64,000 nucleotides of DNA from Pythium myriotylum (taxonomy: Eukaryota; Oomycota; Peronosporomycetes; Pythiales; Pythiaceae): the NCBI GenBank assembly GCA_023091665.1, contig JALJCQ010000013.1, positions 2,542,001-2,606,000 of the forward strand, in the 5' to 3' direction. Below the pieces are notes generated by a model that saw only the letters and a list, made by a program, of their open reading frames with translations, was not told where the DNA came from and did no database searches. The position numbers and the translations under genes were made by a program. This document shows, piece after piece, positions 51,298 through 63,824 of the stretch (the first letter of the stretch is position 1; the number at the start of each line of letters is the position of its first letter).

Positions 51298-53921
51298 ATG
51301 TTCTCCTCGATGGAGCCGTCGGCGCTGCTCTCGCCGTCGCGCCGCCGCTCGCTCCTGCGCGCCCAAAGCGGCCGCCTCGACGACTACGCGCCGGCGCCGC
51401 GACGACAGCTCACGCTCGACGGGCTGGAGGACGAGGGCTTTCTACGCGCGCTCGAGGAGCTGCTCCAGCAGCACGTCGACGAGCTCAATGACGTCGACCT
51501 CGTACTGGGCGCCAAACAGATCAACTACCTGGCGTTCCGCCTCCACGAGGCTCTCGAACCCAAACCAGACCCAGAGACCAACGTCATCCAGGCATGGACC
51601 ATCCAACCGCAGATCCAACTCAAAATAAAGATGAGCAGCCATATCCAGGTGCTCAAGCTCTCGACGATGCTCCGCGAAGTGACGCGGCTGCGCATCCACC
51701 AGCAGTCACTTCTCCGATCGCCGATCGAAGTTGAGATATTTCCCTCGTTGCGAGCAATCGAAGTGGTTCACACAGAGGCCCCAGCGCTTCGACACGTACA
51801 CTTTTTTGCCCGTCAGTTACGCAAATTCCGCTTGGAACACACTCCTCTGCAAAATCTTCGCCAGATTTTATCATCATCTGGGAACAACACGACATTAGTG
51901 ACGCCATGGAAACAACTGGAATCTCTACGGATCAACTGTTGTTCGCTACCCTCCGTCGATGAATGTTTTAATGCTCTTGAAGTTGTGAAGGTAGTGGATT
52001 TGGCATGGAATCAGATCAGTGGGTTCGAGGTCCCAGCTAACACACTATCACTGCAATGGCTTGATCTATGCCACAACAAATTGACATCTTTTCCGCCACT
52101 CGCCAACCTCCGAGATCTGAAAGTATTAGACCTCTCGGTCAACCAAATCGAATCTCTTCGAGGAGTCGAAACGCTCCCAGCGCTAATCGACTTGGACGTT
52201 TCAAACAACAGACTCCGAAACATCGATGAAGTTGAGTTGCTTACTGGTCTCAAAGAACTCCGGCGTCTTGTCTTGCGCGAGAACCCTATAGCACGAAGAC
52301 CAGACTATCGGCGAGAGATCTTGCTCTATTTGAGCGAGCAGGTTGAATTGGACGATGAAGAGTGGAGTTTCGTCGAGCTTCAGACAATGAAGAGCAGTCG
52401 GCGGATACGTGTTCAAGCAACTCCAAGCGCCACTTCCACTGCTAAAGAATGGGATATTGCTGCGAACTCTCGAAGTTTCGAGTGGACCATGACCAACACC
52501 TCCATGGTGTATCCCAATTTGCCAAAATCTGCCGACGTGGTCGCGAGAAAGGCCGATATCCTTCCACCTCCACGGCTCTTCTCGCCTAAACGATGGGCTT
52601 GGAATGAACGGTATGGAGATCAAATATTACTGGCAGGCAAAACAACCAAGGGTGGAGAACCAGCAGCCACAGACATCACGGATGACCATGAAAACCCCGA
52701 CATTTTGGAGGAAGCTATGATCAACACGGTTGACGACTTTTTTCGACTTCAAAACACGGACCAGGTCAGGGCTGCCGCGCATGAACTTGGAACAATCAGG
52801 ATTCCTGTCGATGGTACGCCGTGGCATTTATGTGCTTGTTTATCTGCAAATTGCTGAAACTTTAGTCTCGCAGGAACCATTGATTACGATAGTGACAGCG
52901 ATTCATCATCGGAGCGAAGTCGAAATCGGAGTCGAAAGTACACCGAGAGCGATTTCATGCGTGACTTTGAAGAGGAAGAGGCGATTACATCGGTCGAAGT
53001 TGGTAGAACGCGCCGCTCATCATCTGCCACCCAGCCGCGGCCCTCACGGCAGACGGTATGCTCTAATGCTGGACGTGGGACCAATAGTCTGTTGACCGTG
53101 ACATACACTTCATTTGCTGGCATCAGAATCCAAGCAATAGAGGAGTCAACGTGCGAGTGTTGCTAAGCGCAGAAGATGCCCGGGTTTACGACCTTACGTT
53201 TGGTATCGACGGCCTGGCTGCGACAGTGGATATGAAAGTGCGTGAGCATTGCACGCAAGTGTATTAACGCAGTTTCTCATTGGTCGATTGTTCCTAGAGC
53301 AACGAAATCCTCGAGACCCTCCAGGTACCTGAACGCGAGTCATCAATCGCCTTTAGTCGACAACTACCTGATGTTATGGCTATTGGGACTTCCACTAATT
53401 CCACTCGAGCAAAAATTGTCGTGCTGAGGCTACGGAAGACCGAAGGAAGCTTCGGGAGCGTGACTTACCAAGTTGAGGCAACTTCATCGTTGGCGCGATT
53501 GTTGGCGCCTCTGTTGGGCCACCTCTACGCATCAGTGAATGGACAACAAGCACCAACGGCATGCTTATGCTCAAACTGCGGGGGAGTCTCGCACTTTTCG
53601 CCCGAGTACATTGACTCGGCCTTCCCACACGCCGATGGAGGTCCCAGTGCAGTTCTTCTCTATTCATGCCTGCTGTGCACAAGTTTCAACGTCCGAGAGG
53701 TGTCGATTGACCGAATGCTCGCAGCGTACGCAGGTGACGGAATGCCACTCCTGGCCAAGCGAGTCAAGCCTGCGCCCGAGCGACGTGCCCAGAAAGAAGT
53801 CGGCTTTTCGGTGGAAGAGCACGAGCTCAGCGAACGGGAAGCTCTTGACATCCACAACTTGGTGTTCATCGCTTCGAATGGTATCCGCGAGGCTGTGGAC
53901 GCGCCCCTGACGATGACCTAA
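51298..53921 (+). CDS. Leucine-rich repeat protein resembling STK11IP
   Basis: Deduced exons: 51298-52813, 52874-53055, 53127-53237 and 53298-53921, giving 810 residues. The N-terminus (LLQQHVDELNDVDLVLGAKQ) is followed by IEVEIFPSLRAIEVVHTEAP and at least five LRRs between 51,880 and 52,300 (LQWLDLCHNKLTSFPPLANL, LKVLDLSVNQIESLRGVETL). A conserved cap REILLYLSEQVELDDEEWS follows, then an acidic linker and a C-terminal PH-like region with a CSNCGG...CLLC zinc-binding pair. The order of N-helical, LRR and PH-like domains matches STK11IP/LIP1, a lysosome-associated LRR protein in animals. Nischarin-type or other LRR proteins remain possible. The gene is divergent from the USP gene. Confidence 0.6.
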
Positions 53922-53991
53922 GCAATGGTATTCAACCGAATGGGAGATGGCAGACCTCGTTGGTTGGCCAACTGTTTGTGTGCGGAAGATA

Positions 53992-54221
53992 CGGTATTGA
54001 CATGCCACTTCAACGTCAACGTGAGGAACCTTCCCTACAGCATATGCGACTGATAGGAAGAAGCATATCGTCCAGTAGAGGTCCTCCTGTTGAAGTCTGG
54101 TGGTCACTCGGCAACACGCCAAGGAGGAGAAGAGAGAGAGAAGGCGGCATGAGCAAGCTCCACCGCGTGTTCGAACGCGAGGCGGAGGGGCCGCTTTTAG
54201 GAGGAGACGGCGGGGACGATG
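53992..54221. repeat. Truncated duplicate of the promoter and first codons of the gene at 58123
   Basis: This segment matches 57971-58200 with about 90% identity by eye. It includes the leader CATGCCACTTCAACGTCAAC, the start ATGAGCAAGCTCCACCGCGT and about 30 codons, then changes abruptly to ankyrin-like sequence. It is a partial copy in direct orientation about 4 kb upstream of its source. Confidence 0.85.
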
Positions 54222-54500
54222 ATGGTGGGGTTCATAGATGGGCAAGTGATCCAGTTCGCTGCAACCTCCGGTGCAGTCGATGTCGTTCGGCTCTTGTCGG
54301 ACGATCCGCGCGTTGACGTCACGTGCGATCTCGAAGCTGCGCTAGTCGATGTAGTACCCCGCGAGGGCCGCGCAGCTGTCGTAGTGGAGCTGCTCAACGA
54401 TCCGCGACTAAGGATCACGACAGGCGCTGCCTTCCATGCAGCCGCTGAACACGGCCATCTCCACGTTCGACGAATACTCATGGGCGCTGAAGTCATGTGA
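54222..54500 (+). pseudogene. Ankyrin-repeat fragment
   Basis: The frame contains two or three degenerate ankyrin units (IQFAATSGAVDVVRLLSDDP, AAFHAAAEHGHLHVRRILMG). It starts inside or right after the duplicated 5' fragment and ends at TGA 54498-54500. It is too short to be a complete gene. The following DNA (54,501-54,871) contains another short frame (WPIHERLDAAITSADTCRRF) but no recognisable gene. The fragment may be a fusion produced by the duplication or a remnant of a larger ankyrin gene. Confidence 0.5.
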
Positions 54501-54871
54501 CACAATCCGCCCATCATAGGGCTTCATGTGGCCTATTCACGAGCGACTCGACGCGGCCATTACGAGCGCTGACACGTGTCGCAGATTTGCCGAATCGGTC
54601 AGCAGACTCGTTGTGTGTTCTTGCGTGGTTTTCGTCACCGACGCGTGGATCCCACGGCAGTCAGCAATCAATTGCTGCTTGACGCGTGCTTACAGGGTCA
54701 GCGAGGTGTGGTCGACGCATTGCTTCGCTGACATCGTCTCTGATTTGTCTCGGCAGCCACCATCGCCCGAAGACAAGAAGTTGAAGTTCGCATGAGGCTT
54801 CCTACCCATCATCCAAGCTGCTCGTCGATTGTCTTCATAATCCGCACTGTGCGAGTGGCTCTCCGACGCGC

Positions 54872-57751
54872 ATGAGAGCCCCCACGCCGCTGCTGGCGCT
54901 GCTGGCGCTCGTGGCGCCGGCGCTGGCCGCCATGCGCCGTGCGCCGCTCGCGACCTGGCGCTTCCGCTCGCTCAACGGATCCGTCGCGCTCGCCAACGCG
55001 TCCACGCCCGGCTCAGCGCACACGCACTTGCTCGACGGCGGTGTGCTGCTCGCCGACCCCTACGCGCGCTTCAACGAAGTCGACATGGCCTGGATCGCGC
55101 GCACCACGTGGGTCTACGAGACCGATTTGCCCGTGCTCGAGAACGCGCTGGGCGATGCGCGCGTCGTGTTTGAGACGCTCGATGGTGTCGCCCACGTCGC
55201 GCTCAACGGCCACGCGCTCGGCGAGCCGGCCGTGAACGCCTTCCGCCCGCACGAGTTCGTGCTGCCGCAGGCGATGCTCAGAGGCGACGGGGCGAACACA
55301 CTCCAGGTCGTCTTCACGCCGCCGCTCGAGTACATGGAGAAGGCGGTACGTGTCCATCGAGGCGTCGTGGCAAATCCCTCTACTCGTCTCTTACATCTTT
55401 CTGATTAATATTAGGCTGCTGCGTACCCGTATGAAGTCCCTGCGACCCGCAATTTCAACGTCTGGGCTGAGCCGTCCCATCGTCCTTTCCTTCGCAAGGC
55501 CGGATCGGACTTTGGCTGGGACTGGGGACCGGCGTATGCATCGTCAGGAATCACCGGCGACGCCCGCATCGAATGGCGGACGAAAGAAGACAGTGACGGT
55601 GACCTGGCGCGTCTTGACGGTCTGAACGTGGTGTACGCGTTCCCCGCAGCCGATGATTTCTCGCGTGTGCGTGGCAACGTTACGGTGAACGTTCGAAGCG
55701 TCCCATCGCTCGCGAACACAACCCTGCGGCTCTTGATCGGAGGCGAGAAGCACGGCGATGACGTGGTCGCCGAGCTCGAGGCCGCGCAGGACGTTGCGGT
55801 GACGGAAGTGTCGCTCCCATTCGAGCTCATGGACCCGACGCTGTGGTGGCCTGCTGGGAGTGGCGAGTCCCACTTGTACGACCTTCGCGTGGAAGCCTAC
55901 GGACCTCATGACCAGCTTTTGGCAACCCTGTCTCATCGAGTGGGATTCCGGTCGGTCGAGCTGGTGCAGGAGCCTACCGACGCTGGTGGTGTCCGCGGTG
56001 GGACGTTTTTCTTCCGCGTCAACGGCGTGGCGATCTTCATGAAGGGCGCCAACTGGATCCCGAACAACTCGTTCCCGACGCGCGTCACGCCCGACAAGGT
56101 CGAGTTCCTGTTGCAGAGCGCGCTGGCGTCCAACATGAACATGCTCCGCGTCTGGGGTGGCGGGCGCTACGAGTCGGACGCCTTCTACGAGACGTGCGAC
56201 AGCCTCGGACTGCTCGTCTGGCACGAGTTCATGTTTGCGTGCGCTATGTACCCTCGCGACCGCGCGTTCCTGGTGGAAGTCGAGAAAGAGGTCGACTTCC
56301 AGACGCGGCGTCTCCGCAAGCACACGAGCGTGGCGATCTGGGGCGGCAACAACGAGAACGAGAACATGATGCAGTCGTTCGCGAACGGGGACTTCATGCC
56401 GAGCGACAAGCCGGCGTTCAACCGCGACGTCGCGGTGACCGACTTCACCGCTCTCTTCGTGGACACGCTGCGTCCTATCGTGGTGTCGCTGGACACCTCG
56501 CGGCCATTCGTGGATACGTCGCCGTCGAACGGCTTGCTCTCGGAGGATCCATACGTGAAACGCTGGGGTGCCAACACCAACGACGTGGCGTACGGCGACG
56601 TCCACTACTACAACTACTCGGGCGACTGCCAAGACCCGAGCATGTACCCGCACGCCCGCTTCGTGTCCGAGTTTGGCTTCCAGAGCATGCCTTCGTTCCA
56701 CTCGCTCAAGGAGGTGAGCACGGATGAAGACTGGAGCTCGTTCCAGGCGTTTTGGAGATTGCTCAAGTTCCGCGAGCGCCACGAGAACGGCACGGCGCAG
56801 ATGGCGGCGCAGATCCAGCGGCGCTTCCACGTGCCGTTCCCGTTCTTGGACGAGGCGTGGCTGGCCACGCCGCTCGAAGGCGGCGTCGCCATCGACGTGG
56901 AGCAGCGAGTGGCCGCGTACCTCTACCTGACGCAGATCCAGCAGGGCCTCTGCTACCAGACGGCCATCGAGGCGTGGCGTCGCGGTCGCCACGAGGCGTT
57001 GGGCGGCACCATGGGCATTCTCTACTGGCAGCTCAACGACGTGTGGCAGGGCACGAGTTGGTCGAGCATCGAGTTCAGCGGCCGCTGGAAGAGTCTCCAC
57101 TACGCCGTGCGTCGCGCGTTCGCGCCCGTGCTGCTGACGCTGTTGGAGCAGGGCGCCGAGCTCGTCGTCTACGGTGTCAACGACGCCACGGACCGCGACC
57201 TCGCGCTCACCCTCGTGTACGAGCTCGTGGCGACGGCCACGGGCCGCGTCGTGCACACGGTCACGAGCAGCGACGCCAAGCGGCTGCCTCGCCTGAGCAG
57301 CGAGCCGCTCGACCGCGTGTCTGTGGCGTCGCTGCTGACGCTGGCGACGGGCTGCGACGCGACGAGCTGCTTGCTGCGTGTGCGCGGCGATCCGCCGCTG
57401 GCGGAAGACGCGTTCTGGTTCTTCGCGCCGTTCAAGCAGCTCCAGTTGCGCCATGGAAGCGTGCGCGTCGCCGGCGTCACGCGCGTCGCCGGAGCCGCGT
57501 CGCCGACGTTCGACGTGAAGCTGCGCGGCGAGGACGCGGTCGCGCTCTTCGTGGAGCTCGAGGCCGTGGGCGTGCGCGGCTTCTGGGACCGCAACTCGCT
57601 CCACTTGGTGGGCAACGTGACGCAGACGCTTCGCTTCTCGGCCGCGGACGCCGCTGTCGCCAACGCCTCGGCCGACGCGTTCGCCGACGCGCTCGAGCTG
57701 CGGTGGCTGCAGCAAACGTACGAGTCGGAGGCCGTCGCGTCGGTCGCGTAG
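54872..57751 (+). CDS. GH2 beta-mannosidase, secreted
   Basis: Two exons, 54872-55345 and 55415-57751, with a 69-bp intron, giving 936 residues. A signal peptide (MRAPTPLLALLALVAPALAA) leads into the GH2 sugar-binding domain (TTWVYETDLPVLENAL, FGWDWGPAYASSGI). The catalytic barrel has FMKGANWIPNNSFPTRVT, the acid/base Glu in IWGGNNENEN (56,337-56,366) and the presumed nucleophile Glu in RFVSEFGFQSMPS (about 56,660). GNNE and SEFGFQS are hallmarks of beta-mannosidases. The enzyme should cleave terminal beta-mannose from oligosaccharides, in lysosome-like vacuoles or outside the cell. The very high GC content creates a long antisense open frame that is not a gene. Confidence 0.92.
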
Positions 57752-58122
57752 ACGCTGTTGGCTCCTGTGAGTAAGTAGCACGAGTGGAGCCTTGGTCGAT
57801 GTGAACAGGGTAGCGAACGAAATGGACCATCACCGAGAGAGAGAGCTTTTGGGGCCTGTTGCGAATGTGGGGTTGCTAAAAGAGCATGTTTATATTTCCA
57901 TCAAGGGTCTACAGCTAACGACGTGCGGCCCTGGCGTCTCGAGCGTGCGCGCTGCCTCTGGATGCCTCGGCGGTATTGGCATGCCACTTCAACGTCAACG
58001 TCAGGAACCTTCCCTACAGCATATGCGAGTGAGAGGAAGAAGCATATCGTCCATTAGAGGTCCTCCTGTTGAAGTCTGGTGGTCACTCGGCAAAACACCA
58101 AGGGGAAGAGAGAGAACGCGGC

Positions 58123-61100
58123 ATGAGCAAGCTCCACCGCGTGGACGAACGCGAGGCGGAGGAGCCGCTTTTAGGAGGAGACGGCAGGGACGACGACGCC
58201 GCGTGGGCGAAGCCGCCGCGTCGCTCGCGGCTGCGGCGCGTGGCCGTGGTCGCCGGCGCGCTCGTGGCCGCGCTCGTGCTCGCGCTGCTGCTCGTCAAGT
58301 CTCAGATGCACCGCATCGCGACCAACGCCATCGCCACGACCGCCATGACCATCCAGCGCATGGAGCTCACGAATCCTCAGCGAGACGCGCTCACGCTCAC
58401 CGTGGAGCTCGACGTCGAGTCGTCGTCCATGTTTCCAGCCACGATCGGCGCCACCAACTTCACGATCTCGTACGGCGGTGCCGCCGTTGGGGTCTTTGAG
58501 TCGCCAGCGATGGCTGTCGCGCACGGTCACAACCGTGAAACGTTTCGAGAAACGTCGTTGCGCATAGTGAATCTCACGGCGTGGAACAGTTTCGCTGGAG
58601 ATCTGATGATGTCGCAGCGACTCGAGTACGAGATTCAAGGCGTCATCGACCTATCGGTATCGCTGCTCGGCGGACTCATTCACTTGAGAGCGTCTGACGT
58701 CGCTTTAAAGAAGGTGATTTCCTCGGAGGGCATGGACGGACTAAGGCGTTTGGATATTACCAGTATCCTCATGGACAAGTCAACTCAGTCGCAGGTTGTT
58801 GCTAGCATCAAAACTTGCCTTTTCAATCCGTCACAAGTGAGTATCCGCCCGGTCGGTAGAATTTGCATGGAAGGTCATTACCCAACGCCAGGTGCGGCGA
58901 GCCACGTGGCCCACTTGATGACCTCTGGAGATGTGAGCATTAACGTGACTCGGGACGATGTTTCCCATCCATACTGTTTGGGACTATCTTCGAAGGATCG
59001 AAACATGTCACGTGGATACAACTTGCTGGAGCTCGAAGGCGAGATATTAAGGGCAAACCCCACGACAATCAATTCGTTCATTTCCAAGTACCTCAGCAAC
59101 GTCCCAGCCCCAATGACTGTGGTAGCATGCAAGCCACGCGCAACCACCATAGACATCTTCAACGGAGCGATGGAAGGATTGCGTATCCCAGCTGTTGTGC
59201 CTCCTCGGAAAGATCCGCTAGTTGGACGGCTGTTTTTTGAGAGCATCAACTTGGATGCCCCTGAGAAGGAACATGAGAACGAGTTCATTGGTTTAAAGAC
59301 GGATGTCACAGTCGAGGCATCAAGCCCGCTGGGCCCGTTGTCGTCCCTTCAGCTCGAGTCGATCGACATGAACGTGGCAATGTACGCGACCCTAGACTGG
59401 GAAGATGGCGATGTCTTGTTGGGGACTTTGAGGACCCGCAAAGTTGACATTATCGCGGGTCGTCTGGTTGAGGTTAGCAACGTTTCGGTCAGATGCGATG
59501 CGGCGATGGATCTGGAAATGGAAGGCAAACCGTTTGGTGCCTTTGTGCGGAAGTCAGCCAAGAATCCGGCAGTACAACTTCGCCTCAGTGGGAAGATAGA
59601 CGTAGTTGCGCGAGGAGCGCTCGGTTTGCTGAAACTGACAGGGCTTCCGATGGATGTGGTCGCCAAGTTAAAGGGCATGGACAACTTCCAGCGCGTTACT
59701 ATTGAAGAGTTCTCCTTACCAGGGAAACCAGTGGGGCCATCTGGAGAAGCATTGACGACGAAGATTTTGCTTTGGAATCCGTCGCTGTTCACTGTTTCGA
59801 TTGGGAACGTGCAGTTGACCATGAATCTAGCTGACTCGAGCGATCACTTGGGTGAACTAAGTGGACTGATGAATTTAAACGCCGGAAGAAATGAACTCCA
59901 CTTGAGTGGAAAAATTCAGCCGAAGGAGGACTCGAGTGGGAGTGTCAGCCAAGGTGTAGCATTGTTCTTTTCAAAGTATCTGCGGGGTGAAGCTTCTCGA
60001 GTGGAAGTGACCATCTCAGATGTCGAGTACTCCAAGTGCCTCTGGATCACAGAAGCTCTCATCGGGTTGAAGATATCCACGGATTTCCCAGGTGTGAAGG
60101 CCGGTTTCCAGTTAATCACTGGTCTTGAGATGCGAGAACTTGATGTGCGGATGGAGGTAGCAGAAAGCGCTGTCACGTCGAACACCGTGATGCGTGTGCG
60201 GACGGATCTAACAGCCCTCCTCAAGATGCCGGCCTCGATTGCGATACCCCTCAATATCTCGAATGTCTCCGTGGCGTTAACACTCCAAGATTTCCAACGT
60301 CGAAGTATGGGCGAACTCAAATCGAAACGCGAAGCGTGCGAGTACAAGCAATTTCCGAGTGGATTCTTCCGCCTCAACATGACCGATTTCTATCCCGTGA
60401 CATTTCCGACTGTCGAAGCTGCTGTAGTGATGGCGACCTTCGTGACTGATCTTCTCACGAAGAGTGGAAATGTGACCATGAGGATTGCTTCAACGTCCAG
60501 TGATGGAGCGTTTCCTGACGTTGACACGCGTATGGGTATGCTACCGCTGGCGCGAATTCCAATTTCTGGTGCTCCACAACTTCCAGGCATGAACTCCTTC
60601 CGGCAACCTCCCGTCAAAGTTCTCAGCGTTGATATCATTGAAGGCACCGACGCACAGATGACCATGCAGATGTCGTTTGAAATCGCAAATCCTTCAGTTG
60701 TACGAACTGAGCTGGGTAAGCTCGTTCTCGGTGTCTTGTCGTCCGGAGCGAAGATGGGAGATGCTACGATCGAGAGCTTCGAACTCGAGTGTTGTGGGAA
60801 GAAGTCTGTGCTGCATGGGACCTTCATTTTCGATCCATCGCCAGACGATGCTGACATCACTGCGAGATTTCTCTCGAACTTCGTCAGCGGCTACTTCACA
60901 AATCGTAAACCACAAGAGGTAAGCTCCTTCAAAGAGGTTACAAGGATCAACTTCTGATGACTTCCTCTACGTACTAGATCACGATTGCAGGATCTCGACA
61001 AAGCACGCCATTGGATATTCTGCAGCCAGCGTTGGCATCGTTACGCATTCCATCTTCTCTTCCGACATTGCCTGAACTGTTCCCCGAGTCACCGACTCTC

Positions 61101-61651
61101 GTTACCTCATCGATGTTGTACATGCCGTCAATCTTGCATCTCAACAAGATGCCAACGTCGCTGAGATTGCGCAATCCCTTCAGCGAGAACATCACCGTGG
61201 TATCGGTGGACTTGTTGCTGTATCCTTGCGAGACTCAACGAAACGGTATGTGATCGAGCTGCATTTCGGTGTTGCAATCAGTCTGACGAATGTACCTTCA
61301 GTCAATGGGTCGCTCGTGTGCGACTCGTATTACAAGGACCCACTCGCACGCTTCGCTCCTGAGCAGTTCTCACCGATTTTCATCCCGTCGAAGTCAAAGG
61401 GGTGCTTCTCATGTTGTCAAGGCACTCAATGTGAGACGAAGTTGCCGCTGTGTCCTCGTGCCTCTGTGGGCACGTGCATGGCTGCCACAGTTGAAGGATT
61501 TATCAGCGCCGAGGCGATAGCCGCGATCTTCCGCACCGCGACGTCTGGGCTTCTCATGAGCGTCAACGGCACCATCGGCGCCACCATTGGCGCCTATCAA
61601 ACGCATCTCTTCTACAAGCAGGAGGGATTGCTCGTCACGCTTGCGAAGTGA
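58123..61651 (+). CDS. Membrane-anchored LEA2/DUF3712-like protein
   Basis: Deduced exons: 58123-60918, 60978-61245 and 61302-61651, total 1,137 residues. A short acidic N-terminus with a dileucine-like EEPLL and a basic RRSRLRR stretch precede one transmembrane helix (VAVVAGALVAALVLALLLV). The long outer part has repeated beta-sandwich units with motifs such as MELTNPQRDALTLTVELDVE and IEEFSLPGKPVGPSGEALTT, as in the fungal and oomycete DUF3712/LEA2 family. Near the end there is a Cys-rich patch (GCFSCCQGTQCETKLPLC) and a hydrophobic Gly-rich tail. The type II topology suggests a vacuolar or surface protein; its function is unknown. Its promoter and first codons are duplicated at 53992. Confidence 0.75.
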
Positions 61652-61864
61652 GTCCACGAAGAGTGTGGAGTCTACATGCCGTTGACGGACCAGTCGAACC
61701 GGCAATCAGCTTCAGACCTTTACCATTCGATATATCATTAAACGCTTTGAGGCGGTTATGCACACAAAGAGTATCGGAGCCCATCAATGTCACTCAACAT
61801 GAAGTGAGCTAGAGAGGAGGAGGTTTGCCTTCGCAGTCATTCTGGAATCCTCTCTGGCGCCGCC

Positions 61865-63054
61865 ATGACAGTGAGCTACTACTATAGCCAGCTCTTTGAG
61901 CAACCGCGCGTGCTGCCGGAGATCTACCCGCCGCGCGTCGAAGAAGCTGTCCACGAGATCCACAAGGCGTGCAAGGGCGTCGGCACGAACGAGCGCACCA
62001 TCATCCGCGCACTCACGATCGTCAACGAGGTGGATCGAGAGCTCGTGACCTATCGGTACCAGCAAGTGCACAATAGAAATCTCGCAGACCTCATCAAGAG
62101 CGAGACGTCGGGTAACTACGGCTACCTCGCTCGTCTGCTCTCGATGCCCCTGCACGAGATGGAGGCCTTCATCCTCCACTCAGCCTGCAGCGGCCTCGGG
62201 ACCACCGAGAAGGTGCTGTATCCGGTACGTTTACGGGCCGCGACTACCGAATACGTGTGCGTTTAGTTACTGGTGCTGGGTCTGTCGAAAGATTGTTATG
62301 GGACGCACCCCTGAGGAGCTGGAGCTGCTCAAGCGAACGTACTTCAACAAGTACAACAGGGATCTCGGAACCGTGCTCGAGTCGGACCTCAGCGGGGATC
62401 TCAAGAAGGTGATCATGACGGCGATCCAGGTACGTGACTATCACGATGTTGTCGACGAAAGCTGCGTCCTTAGTCCAACTGTCTCCCTGTAGGCCCAAGT
62501 CGTCCCGTTCAATCCCGACTTCCACACGGAGGAGAAAGCTCAAATCGATGCCGAGAAGCTGTACAGTGCAGGGGAAGGCAAGTGGGGCACGGATGAAGAG
62601 AGTTTCATCTCGATCCTCTTGTCGAGCCCCCCAGAATACTTGCTCCTACTTGACTCGTGGTACGCCAAGAAGTACAACAGTTCGATCCGCCACGCGGTCG
62701 AGAAAGAATTCCACGGCCATGCGAAGAAGGCTCTCTTGTTCTATGGTATGTGCCCGTGGACGCAAGTGGTCCTTGCATTATGACTGACCAGTGCATCTGC
62801 CTGGTGCAGTTGGACTCTCACTGGATCCGATCAAGGAGTACGCCGAGCGCCTCGAGCGCGCGATGAAGGGCATCGGCACGGACGAGAAGACGCTGAGCAT
62901 CGACCTCATCCGCATCCGCCCCTTCCTCAAGGACGTGAGCCAAGAGTATGAGCGGCTCTTCAACAAGTCGCTCAAGGACCGCATCAAGGGCGACACGAGC
63001 GGCGACTACGAGGAGCTGCTGCTCGCACTTTTGGACGCGCCGTCGATCGCCTAA
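61865..63054 (+). CDS. Annexin
   Basis: Exons 61865-62224, 62292-62429, 62493-62745 and 62810-63054 join in frame to give 331 residues, the normal annexin core length. Four repeats are visible with type II calcium-loop variants: KGVGTNERTIIRALT, SGLGTTEK, GKWGTDEESFISILLSS and KGIGTDEKTLSIDLI, with matching SGNYGYLARLL and SGDYEELLLALLDA helices. Repeats 1 and 4 keep the GxGT motif best, so calcium-dependent membrane binding is likely through these. Oomycete annexins are abundant cell-wall or membrane-associated proteins. There is no N-terminal extension beyond about 18 residues. Confidence 0.9.
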
Positions 63055-63208
63055 GCCTCTCTAGGAGACCGTCGCCGTGTGTCACTGAGCAATGGAGTCG
63101 AGTTGATGTGTACCCATGAGATAGAGTCTTGTATTTGAAATGGGTTCATCTCGCGTGGTCCACATGCCACGCCTTGCGTTTTGGCGGGAGATTCGGCCAG
63201 TGGGGAAC

Positions 63209-63824
63209 ATGCCGCGCGACGAGAAGCGTCGGTCGCGCCGCTCGCTGCCGTCGGCGCTGGAGCGCAACCTGTCGCTGCGTGAGCTGCTGGGCGACGACGC
63301 CGCCAAGCGCCACGCCAAGCGCCGCCAGTCCCTCGAGCAGCAGCAGCAGGCCGCGCTGCAGAGCCTCAACGCCGTGCGTGGCGCTCGCGTAATGAATGAA
63401 GGGCCGACGACTTGCTGACGACGTTGCTGGCGCCGCTAGTACTTTGCCATGATCGACCAGACAGAGCTCAAGGTCGAACAGGCCGCGCCGGAAGAGACCA
63501 GCGCCGACACAGCGGCTGCGGGCGCCGTGAGCGACTCGGAGCTGGTGAGACCGACCGCGCCGCCAAAGAGCCGCACCCAGCGCACGGTGCGTCGGCGAAA
63601 CCTCAAGGACGCCAAGCTGCAGGCTGATTACCGCGTGTACTGCGAAGGTGCGGGTCTGTTTGTCTTTCGTGGGATCGCTCGCGTCGTAACAATGTGTTGT
63701 GGTTGGGTCGCCAGCCACGGGCGGCGCTGTCAAGCCCCTCTCCATCCGCGAGTTCGCGCGCTCGATCGAGCCCAAGGCCAAGTCGGGCATGTACGACGGC
63801 ATCCTCGACATCTGCACGGCCTGA
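63209..63824 (+). CDS. Unknown small basic protein, three exons
   Basis: Deduced exons 63209-63373, 63440-63647 and 63715-63824 join in frame (483 nt) to a protein of 160 residues. It begins MPRDEKRRSRRSLPSALERN, has a Gln-rich helix (AKRRQSLEQQQQAALQSL), an acidic Ala-rich middle, a basic segment (SRTQRTVRRRNLKDAKLQAD) and ends FARSIEPKAKSGMYDGILDI. If splicing is wrong, the second ATG at 63449 would give a shorter protein. I recognise no domain; the charged, low-complexity composition suggests a nuclear or cytoskeletal partner protein. Nothing further is visible from 63825 to the window end. Confidence 0.5.

Noticed and set aside
54526..54795. 89-codon frame after the ankyrin fragment
   Set aside because: No domain, no clear promoter, and it lies in rearranged intergenic DNA.
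55544..57781. 745-codon open frame antisense to the beta-mannosidase
   Set aside because: Composition is almost only Arg, His, Val and Leu, a shadow of GC-rich codons in the real gene. No domain and no independent start context.
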